The position numbers were made by a program, and so were the translations under genes. A stretch of 16,441 nt of DNA from Ettlia oleoabundans. Its lineage: Eukaryota; Chlorophyta; Chlorophyceae; Chlamydomonadales. A model generated the notes under the pieces. The model was not told the origin of the DNA and searched no databases. It saw only the letters and a program-made list of their open reading frames with translations. Positions 1-9,100 of this stretch are shown piece after piece. The first letter of the stretch is position 1. Each line of letters begins with the position of its first letter. The stretch lies in contig JAAMXP010002786.1 in the NCBI GenBank assembly GCA_019693395.1, positions 1 to 16,441 on the forward strand, read 5' to 3'.

Positions 1-1973
1 CAGAGCTGTCCAAGCATGCCGCGCAGAGCACCCTGCTTCACGCCGCCGCTGCCTCCAGCAGTCACACAGTGGTGCTGGAGCTGCTGATGGCAGCAGCACC
101 TGCTCTGCTCACAGCCACAGATGCCAGGGGCCGGACGCCCCTGCACCGGGCAGCCGGGCACCAGAACGGGGCGGCAGTGGCGCTGCTGCTGGCGGCGGCC
201 CCGGAGACGGTCACTGCTGAGGACGAGGGGGGTTGGCTGCCGCTGCACTGGGCGGTGCAACAGCAGCAGCAGCGGCAGGGAGGACAGCAGCATCAGGGGC
301 TGCGTTATGGGCAGCAGCTCAGCCTGGGCGCACAGCAGCGGGGATGTGAGGCAGTCAGGCTGCTGCTGGCGGCAGCGCCAGGCACGATAACGGCAGCAGA
401 CTGGCTGGGGCGCACGCCTGTGCTCTACGCCATCGAGTGCCAGAACGCGGCGGCGCTCAAGATGCTGCTGACGGCAAACCCGGTTGCGGCGATAACGCCT
501 GATGAGAACGGCTGGTCGCCGCTGCAGCTTACCCTGCAGCGCGGGTACCCTGCGGCGCTGCTGCTGCTACTTGAGGCAGTGGCGGCTACAGCGGCAGCGA
601 CAGGGGAGGACGCGGTAGCCCTGCTGAAGCGAGCGGCAAAGCCCCCCAAGCATTGCACGACAACACTCCCCCCAGAGGAAGCAGCGGCGTTTGCAACTGA
701 TGAGAAAGGCAATACGTTGCTGCACCACGCTGCTCTGGAATCCAACACAGTGGCTCTGGGTCTGCTGCTGGGCACAGGGTGGGTGGATGCCGCAGCTGCG
801 GACCAGCACGGCTTGACGCCCATGCACATATCGGCCAGCCGCTGCAACACAGCGGCGATCCGGCTGCTCTTGGCGGCTGCGAGTGGAACAGCAGAGGCGG
901 CTGACGGCCAGGGCTGGACACCCCTGCACTGCTGTGTGGCGGCGGTTGGCGGTGAGGCAGAGCTTCTGTCAGAGGTGGAAAGCCTGCAGCGGGAATCCTC
1001 AGCTCATACAGACGCAGCCAGTAGCAGCAAGGCAGCGTGGAAAGGCATTAGTGCAGCCGCATTGTCATCGCAGCACGGCAGTGCAAAGAGGAAAGGAAGC
1101 GCAGCTGCGGTTGCGGCGATGTGGCTGCTTTCAACTGCTGCCCCCGCAACTGTGACCGCCTCCGACAGGGAAGGACTGACGCCGCTGCACCATGCTCTGA
1201 TGGCTGGCAACATAGCAGCGGTACATCTGATGCTGCAGGCGGTACCGCCGGCGGCATCAGCCGCGAGCGGCGACAGCGGCATGACCCTGCTGCACCATGC
1301 TGCGGCGCTGGGCAGCGTGGCGGCTGTGCGGCTGCTGCTGGCGGCTGCCCCTGGCACGGCTTTGGTAGCAGATTCCCAGGGCCGCAATCCCCTGCACCAC
1401 GCCGCACTGCACAGGCGGGCGGCAGCTGCTAAACTCTTGTTGGCGGCGGCACCAGGTGCAGCAGACTGCAGGGACGAGGAGGGGCTCACCCCGCTGCAGA
1501 TAGCCCTGATGGACCAATCCATGCATGCCTTGCTGCTGGATCCATTCTCTCAGGCGGCGCAGCGGGCAGCATCATTGAGCCCTGAAGCGCTCGAAACCGC
1601 TCGCTGCCTGGTTAGCGCCGGCGCCGCAACAGACGTGCTTTCCACCCTGGTAGCAGCGGGCCCCAGCGCCCTGCCCGTGTTTGCTGACTTTGTCATGGCC
1701 CGCGCGCCGCTGAGCGACGCCGAGTGGCGGCTGGTGCCGTCGCCCTGCCCTGGGCTGGGCCGCGCTTTGCCTGCTGCGCTGGGCCGCTCCAACAGCCAGG
1801 CACAAGAGCTGCTGCAGCACCTGCCGCTAGCCGATGTGGAGCGACTGTGGGTGGCAGCCCTGGTGCTGGCGCGCTCTCAGCGCCACTTCAGCAGCCAACA
1901 CTTCCCCCATAACTCAATACAGGCCCTCCCCAACTCCATCACTAGAAACATCCTGTCGCTGTGTTTGACGTGA
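1..1973 (+). CDS. Ankyrin-repeat protein, 5'-truncated by window edge
   Basis: The frame is open from the first complete codon (position 3) to a TGA at 1971-1973, so the true start lies outside the window. About twelve ankyrin repeats follow one another, with the signature G-x-T-P-L-H-H-A-A then A-A-V-x-L-L-L-A-A-A-P-G-T. Two repeats carry insertions: a Gln-rich stretch near 250-345 and a Ser/Ala-rich stretch near 960-1110. After about 1540 comes a non-ankyrin C-terminal domain with the segments LSDAEWRLVPSPCPGLG and LPLADVERLWVAALVLARSQ, ending in LPNSITRNILSL. I recall this combination from expanded ankyrin families of green algae, but its function is unknown to me. Ankyrin stacks bind protein partners, so a scaffold or adaptor role is inferred. 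I see no signal peptide, membrane segment or catalytic motif in the visible part. The region looks intronless. Confidence 0.85.
   Translation, partial: ELSKHAAQSTLLHAAAASSSHTVVLELLMAAAPALLTATDARGRTPLHRAAGHQNGAAVALLLAAAPETVTAEDEGGWLPLHWAVQQQQQRQGGQQHQGLRYGQQLSLGAQQRGCEAVRLLLAAAPGTITAADWLGRTPVLYAIECQNAAALKMLLTANPVAAITPDENGWSPLQLTLQRGYPAALLLLLEAVAATAAATGEDAVALLKRAAKPPKHCTTTLPPEEAAAFATDEKGNTLLHHAALESNTVALGLLLGTGWVDAAAADQHGLTPMHISASRCNTAAIRLLLAAASGTAEAADGQGWTPLHCCVAAVGGEAELLSEVESLQRESSAHTDAASSSKAAWKGISAAALSSQHGSAKRKGSAAAVAAMWLLSTAAPATVTASDREGLTPLHHALMAGNIAAVHLMLQAVPPAASAASGDSGMTLLHHAAALGSVAAVRLLLAAAPGTALVADSQGRNPLHHAALHRRAAAAKLLLAAAPGAADCRDEEGLTPLQIALMDQSMHALLLDPFSQAAQRAASLSPEALETARCLVSAGAATDVLSTLVAAGPSALPVFADFVMARAPLSDAEWRLVPSPCPGLGRALPAALGRSNSQAQELLQHLPLADVERLWVAALVLARSQRHFSSQHFPHNSIQALPNSITRNILSLCLT
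27..1530 (+). repeat. Tandem ankyrin-repeat coding units (about 12)
   Basis: Protein-level repeats of roughly 33-35 residues (about 100-105 bases) recur with the core TPLHHAA and LLLAAAP. Clear unit starts (T/N-P-L-H or equivalent) occur near 27, 135, 234, 408, 516, 714, 816, 915, 1176, 1281, 1386 and 1488. The LLLAAAPGT element is nearly identical in several units, which suggests duplication or gene conversion between repeats. Confidence 0.8.
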
Positions 1974-2122
1974 ATTTGTTCTCAGGTGTTTCTGTTGCAT
2001 TCAAGCTTTTTCCTTCCCTGCCCCGCCTATAACTACTGCTTGTCTTGCTGCCACCTGGCCCGATGGATCGATGGTGGCTCATCAACAACCACCCATGCCC
2101 AGTGTCCTCTGCTTCTAATGCA

Positions 2123-2127
2123 TTACA
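2123..2127 (-). terminator. Candidate TGTAA polyadenylation signal, WDR11
   Basis: The plus strand reads TTACA, giving TGTAA on the minus strand about 511 bases beyond the predicted WDR11 stop. It lies closer to the ankyrin gene than that gene's own candidate signal, so the two 3' UTRs would overlap. Confidence 0.35.
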
Positions 2128-2338
2128 GTTCAGCCCGCTGCATACCTGTTGACGTCTGGGGCCCCTCCTGAGTCTGTCTTTGCTCAGTCGCCACCTCACT
2201 GCCAGTGGCACAGTCGCCTTATCGATGCCAAGCTGCATGGGCATGTTGTGCTCCTTGTCAAGAACTCAAGCTCCTCATGTATCAGCCATTTCTGCCGATG
2301 ATGAACTGCATTTAGTCGTTACTCCTGCAAAACTAGTC

Positions 2339-2343
2339 TGTAA
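2339..2343 (+). terminator. Candidate TGTAA polyadenylation signal, ankyrin gene
   Basis: The plus strand reads TGTAA here, about 366 bases after the ankyrin stop codon. TGTAA is the usual poly(A) signal in chlorophyte algae. It is the first clear copy after the stop, but no transcript evidence is available. Confidence 0.4.
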
Positions 2344-2637
2344 CCAAACGTTACTGCACCACACAATTGGCACGCCACACGGAATCGAAGGTAAAGGGAG
2401 AAAAGGAAGGAACCTTGCTGGTGACAGAGGCGTCAGCTGTTGTTAACAGCCGTGCACCCACAGCTGCCACCGGCCACGTCGTGATAATGATCCCAGCTTA
2501 CTGGCAGCTAGTTGACAGATCTGACAACTCAAACGCGACTCTTCACACGCCGCTGATGACTGCCGCGTAGGCCGTCCGCTGCTGCTGCTGTTCAGGATCC
2601 CAGCTGTCGCGGCCTGAGGTCCCTAGCTGCTGCTTGC

Positions 2638-5600
2638 TCACGCCCCCAGCTGCTGCAGCAGCTCACATGCATACAGCTGGAACTCCCTGGCTGCCTCGCT
2701 GCGCTCCTGATCAGTCAGCACTCGGTGCAGGGAGGCAGCAGAAGAAGGTCCACCCGGCGGCTGCTGGATGGCAATGCTTCTGGAGCTGCTGTCAGCCGTG
2801 GTGGCGGGGGGCTGCTCGGAGGGCTGTGCGCCTGCTGCATGGCAAGGCAAGACAGAAAAGGAAAGTCAGCTGATATCCTTCGCCAGGCCTGAAAAACAGG
2901 CATACAAATTGGCGCCCTGCAAGATGGCCAGCCTCTATATGGCCACCAGGGCACTGTAGGGTGGCAGCAGCTCAACAAACGCACTTAAACCAACCGCTCT
3001 CGCAGGCACCCCCCGCCCAAGCACCTGAGCCAGGGCGCTGCCCCGCCTGCCCCGTTTGCAATCCTCGTGCAGGTGCCGCAAACAAGTTGGCCAGCTCCCC
3101 GCTTTCCAGGGTGTGCTGCTGCAGCGGCAGCTCCGCCTCGCGGCAAGCTGTAACTAGCGCTGCCGCCGCATCAGGCAGGCCGTGCTGCGGTACAAGGGTG
3201 GGGGGCAGGCTGGGACTGGTTTGAGGGGAGGAGAGTGGCATTGTTGGAGTGGCTTGTTGGATGGCAGGTCCACTGTCGAATAGCTGGGATGGCACTGCTG
3301 CCCCCCTTATTGCTGCACGGCCATGTGGGGACATCAGCACCAAGTTGACGCGCTGCCAACGCCAGGCATGCTATGCAAGCTGCGTCCCACCTGGCGCAGC
3401 AGACCCAGCGCCGACTTCAGTGCCCCTGCTGCCACCAGCAGCCCCACGGCCGCCCAGGGCCGCCCCTCTGCCGCTGCCACATGCCCCGCCCAGCGCTCCA
3501 AGGCAGCTGCACGCTCCAAGCCCCTGCAGGCAGGAAAGGAGCGAGACTGCTGCTGATGGGTAGGGAAGCAGCTACACAGGTCAGGCTGTCCACCAGAGGG
3601 TGGCAGGGAAGGGCAGCAAGGTGTGACCACAGCCTCCGATTCAGATGGTTAGCAAGTGTACAAATATTCAGCAAAGCTTGCCTGAGGGCGTGTGCGATGA
3701 GTGTGGCTGCGTAGCGCCACAGCCCCGAGTCCTGGAGCAGAGCAGAGGCGTCTGCATGCTGGCCTGCAGAGTGGGGCACCATCGGCAGAGCATATGTCGG
3801 TTGACTGCATGGGCGATGAAGCACATTTAGGATCTTTCACAGGCCGGCTGGCTGGGTCTGATGGTTAACGACAGCCGACAACATGCCGCCCCCTGGCGGT
3901 GAATCGCAAAGCATAGCTGCCAAAACACTACTACCTCAGCTCTCCAGTAGTATCCCACACAGCGCAGCACAGCCACAGCACAGCGCAAAATAACCATGTC
4001 CTCACCCGTGGAGCAGAGTAGCGGAACACCCAGCAGCGTGTCCCCCACCGCCGCCGCATTGGCTGTGATGACCTTGGCTGCCTGCACAAACAGCGTGCGA
4101 GCCGCCGATTCCTCCACAGCACCAGACACCGCCGCGGGCATGGCCCCCGCCGGTGCGCCGGCCAGCATGCTGCCGCTGCCGGCGGGCAGCATGCCTGGCT
4201 GCTGCTGCCGGGGGCTAGTAAGTTGTCCTTGTCCTTGGCCCTGCCCCGCCAGCAGCGCGGTTTGCTGCAAGCCACAGGCGAATGCCATGCCTAGCGTGCA
4301 TAGCGCGTCGCGGTAGTACCGAGTACTGCGGTCTGGTGGGGAAGCCAGCAAGAAGCCAACAGCTGTCTGGAAGTCGCCTAGGGCCACGTACTCAAGCACC
4401 CGCTTCTCCTGCAGTACACGCAATACAGCCCATTGGGCACTAGTCCCAACAGCGCCAAGGCACAAGCAATACACCACTACCACCACCAGAAGAGCGGCAG
4501 GTTCATTAGCATCACCAAACTATGGGCAGTCCTGGCATTCCATCAATGGCTGCAGCACCCTTCTTCACCTGCAAGTCTTCTGACCCCTCAAATACGCGCC
4601 GGCTCATCTGCTCATGCCAAGCCGACCGCTCCCCGCTCTCAGCCAGCTGCAGCCCCTCGTCCCACAGCCGCCGCCCATTGGTTGTGGAACTGCTGCCACT
4701 GCCACTGCCGCTGCCAACAGCCCCGGCGCTGCTCGGCCTGGTGCCAGTTGACCCCACACCCCCGGCCGAGACTGTCCCTGTACTCGCACTAGCCGCTCCA
4801 TGCTGCCTGGGAGCCAGCGCAGCCGCCAGCCATGCCAACGTGGCGGGCAGGCGGCGCCAGAAAGCCGCCTCGCTGACCTCTCCCGCCAGCTCAGCAGGCA
4901 GGGCCATCCTGTCTGCTATACGCTTGCTCCCCAGCGCCCGGCCATAGGCAGCCAGCTCAGCTGGGGAGAGCACAGAGGGGTGGCCCCGGGCTGTGGCAAT
5001 GGCGTGCAGCACCTCAACGAGCGACTGATAGCCTGCGCGCTGCTGGCTGTACTCAAATCCTGCGTAATTAGTGGTGGATAAAAGGGAATAGGCCATGGGA
5101 GTCGGCAAAACACGGAGGGTGGTTGAAAATGTGGTGGGAAGAGCTTTAGAGGAAGCGCAGGGTCATTGGGGCTGCCGAGAGCGCAGGCACCGTTGGCCAG
5201 ATGCAGTTTGACTAGCGCTGACAAAACGCTGCGGATGCAGCGCGTATGGCACAGCATCTATTCAGGCCCAGCACCAGCCGCTGGCCACAGGCGGCATGGC
5301 ACCAGCCCTCACCGTCAGAGATGCCCGCCACCGCCGCCACCAGCGGCTGCTCACGCCCGCTGCCGGCTGCCAGCGACTTCAGCTGGCTCTTCACAGCGCC
5401 TCCCAGGTTCTTAAACGTCTGCGCCACGTCGCCGCGCCGCTTGCCGCTGCCCCCAAGAGCAGCAGCAGCGGTTGAACCCCCGGTGGCGCTGCTGTGACGA
5501 CTGGTGAGGCCCAGAGCGGCGGCAGCTGCCTCATCTCTAACAGCAGAGCCTTCAGAGGAAAGGCGGGGGCTGAGATGACTGCGCCGCGCCTCCTCTGCAA

Positions 5601-6126
5601 CAGCTGCCACATCCAACCCTGCGCCGCTGCCAGCAGCGTTGGGGTCGCCAGTGCTCTGGCTAACGGGGGCACCGCCATCCTCATCATCTGACATTTTGTG
5701 GAGGAACGATGTGTGCAGAGTGTCAGATAGTCTGCCAGTCAATACCGACCAAACAACATATGCATGTGAAACGATACAGGGAAAAAACCAGCAAAGGCAC
5801 GGTGCGTGCGTCCCCGTCCACATGCAAACACTGCCGCTATTACCCACCTGAGTCTGCCGCAAAACTCTCCACCAGCTGAACAAGCGCCCGCCCCTCCATT
5901 GCTGCCGCCGCCGGCCCCTCGCCCGCCTGGCTGCGGCGTGCCAGCAGGCCCTCCCATGCTGCGCGGCAGCTGCGCGGCAGGTGTGCCCAGATCTGTAGGG
6001 CAAAGCGTTATCACAGCGTGGATTGCATGATGTCAGCAGCACCATCTTGTTTGGGTGGAAGAAAGCGAGAGAAACCTATTCACAGCACGCAGCAGAAGCA
6101 GTTGTGTACAGGCTGCATTAACATGC

Positions 6127-6173
<47 letters not shown>

Positions 6174-9100
6174 ATGCCCAGTATAACACGAAGCAAGCTG
6201 CTGGGAGGACGAGCAGGCACCCACATCTGCCTCCAGCTGCTCCAGCGCCAGCTCAGCATCCACCGTGAGGCTGCCCAATGAGGTACTGCTGCCTGTACCG
6301 CTGCTGATGCTGCCAATCGAAGCAGCCAGCGTGCCCAGCTTGGTGAAAGCCGCCTCTGGCACGCCGCGCTGCAGCAGCAAGCGCAGCAGCAGGCCCCAGG
6401 CGCGCGGCAGCAGCGTGGGTGCGCTGGCGGCTGGAGCCGCCGCCAGTCCCCAGGGAGCTGCCACGCCGGTGGATGGCGGCGTGTGAAGTACCGAATGGTA
6501 CCGCTGCATGCGTGCACGCCGTGGACGCACATCTATGCTGTGCACGGTGTCAAAGAGAGCCAGGGCACCATCAGCCAAGGAAGCCACCAGCACCGCACCA
6601 CCACCTGCAATGTGAATGGTTACGGAGTTTAGGCACGGCAGGATGGCAGCTTTGGCTGAACAAATGGTAATGATCACACACAACTGCAAGCAGTTCTATG
6701 ACAAAAACGCCTGATGAGTGTAGGAATCAGCCGCCATACAACGAGTGGCAGTGCTTGAACCGGGCCTTTCCTGCTACTGAGCTGCACTTATTGCAACGGC
6801 TCTTTCGCTGCTTGACGCAAAGCATCCAGCCACCCACCCACCTATTGGCCCAGGCAATGGCAGCCATTCGACATCAGTCACACGCCCCACCCGTGCAGCT
6901 GCAGCGCTGGCGGTGGTGTGTGTGGCCCACAGCTCGCCTGCCAGGTCCAGGTCATATGCTGCGAACAAGCCACTGGCAAACAGTACTGCCACACGGGCTT
7001 GCACTGCGGTAGGCAAGCAATGAGGAGCAGGGAAAGCAGCAGAGGTCCAAGTGAGCAGAGGCCCTCAAAGGAGTGTGGCATAGCGATGGCGGGCAAGAAG
7101 CAGGCTGCCACCACTTGACTGCGCATGCAGGAAGCAGGCAGCCAGCAAGCGCTCGAACAGGCCTGCTGTTTCATGCTGCTTGCCTGCTGAGGTGCCAGGC
7201 AGGCGCGGGTAGAGGGCCTCCGAGGGGGGCGGTGAGGTGTAGATCTTGTGGATGCGGCCGTAGCCGGTTTCCATCACAGAACACTTGCCGCTCACTGCAG
7301 CACAGGGCATACGGGGGAATGAAGGGCGCACAGACTGCTGTCTGGGAGGTGGTGATGTCAGAGACCAATAGCGGGCCACTGGCTGCACTGGGCAGCACGT
7401 GCATTGACTAAATGATGGGTCTAGTACGCCGACAACATGACGCAACAACACTGAAAGCAGAGTGCGACTGATGCAGCCAAGTGTCTTTCTGTCGCACATG
7501 TGTCCCAGTGTGCCAGTGTGCCCTCGCTGTCACCCAGCAGCACCGACTGGCCCCAGGAACCAAGCGCCACCGCCCGGAAGTCTGCAATGCAGGATGACAC
7601 ATATACAGCGGGGGCAGTATACGATGAGCAACGACAGCATCCCCCATAGAAGGTTGCAAGGACACGAAAGACGTGAGTAGCAAGGCTTGGCACACGGCCG
7701 CAGCATATCAGCACGCCTGGTAGGGGTAGCACGGGCATTGCCAGGGTGTACCGTAATCCCCATGCCAGCAATAGCAACTGCATTGCGCACCTCCCGTGGC
7801 CAGCGCCTGCCATGCCGGCCTGCGGGGGCGCGTGTCGTTGATGCGCCTGCCCCGTATGCCCAGCACGCCAGCTCGGCCATCCAGCAGGCAGAAAGCAAGG
7901 CGCTCCTCCTCAGGTGCCTCCTCGCCTTCCTGCTGGAAAGCGTAGCTGCAGCCAACAATACAGGGCAGCATTGAGTTGAAGCAGGACGATACAGACATAC
8001 ATCTCCTTTGATGCAGGTTATGCCAGAGGCAAAGGCATACCCTTCTTGTGCAGAAGGAAACAAAAACCCTGCTGCCGGAACGTGCCGGATGTGCGCTGGG
8101 AAAAGCAGCAGCGGAACTCACCCACCCGCCGCACGTTCCGCAGCCCCTGGCGAAGCAGCCCACGGGTTGCCGCCGCCGCTGCTGCCAGCAATGTGAGTGT
8201 AGCCGCTGCTTGCTCCTGATGTCCCTCCTATTGAACCCCGGCTGGGGCTGCCAATGGCGGCCGCAGTTGCAGCGGCAGCAGAGGCCGCCAGTGGTCCCAT
8301 AGAGGCGTCTGGCACGGTGACGCCAGGAGGCAGCGGCGGCAGCCACTCCACAGCAGCAAACTGCAGGTCCACCTGCCTCAGTCGGCTGGGCTGTGCTCCA
8401 CCGCCCACTGACCAAATCTCAGAAGGTGCGCCCCTGTGGAGGCAACAGGAGCAACCAGGTGGCACCAGCAGCATAAGTTTAGGGGGGACAAGAGGGGTAG
8501 GCAGTCCCAGACCACAGCATGCAGTACGACACAAGCCAGCTGGGTGGAACACGCAGGAGGGCAGCAGAACACAGCACAAGACAGCATGTCACAGCACAGC
8601 ACAGAACATACAGCTCAGCTTACTGCAACAAGGCCTCAATGGCATTGCGGATAACACCCCACCTGAACAGGATCAGCAGGTAGCGGCCGGAGGGGGAGGC
8701 CCTCAGCCCCGCTAGCGGCACGGGATCTGCCGCCACTCCGGTGCGGAAGGGCAGGCTCACACGGTTGCGCACATCTGCAGGCAAGCGGCATGAAGTTGTA
8801 AAAATTATCATGAACTTACCAGCCCGCATCCATCTCTGGTAAGGTACACATAACAAGATATGAAGTACAACAGAGTAGTGTGGGAGTGCAGCTCACTTAT
8901 TATTTGCCCATGGCCTACCCGTCCTGCCAGCTGCCCAAAACAGTCAACAAAAATGCACGGACAACCAGCCTGTGGTTTCCTTAAAAGACACAGCTGCACT
9001 TGCAACCTCCACAATGCATGCTCGCACCTGTGAGCAGCAGGGTGTTTTTGACGCCCTTGTCCCCAATTTTCTCGCTGCTGTAAGACACCAGACGAGCGGT

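Larger units (their letters stand above)
1974..2637. other. Convergent intergenic / 3' UTR region
   Basis: This stretch lies between the TGA of the ankyrin gene and the TGA of the minus-strand WDR11 gene. Base composition is less GC-rich than the flanking genes and no open frame in it resembles a protein. It probably holds the 3' UTRs of both genes. Candidate TGTAA signals exist on both strands. I see no other feature. Confidence 0.6.

Noticed and set aside
425..1820. Several minus-strand and alternative-frame open frames in the ankyrin gene
   Set aside because: They are antisense or frame-shifted images of the repeated ankyrin codons.
1974..2637. Search for tRNA, mobile element or small gene in the convergent gap
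   Set aside because: No cloverleaf, terminal repeats or convincing short coding frame were seen.
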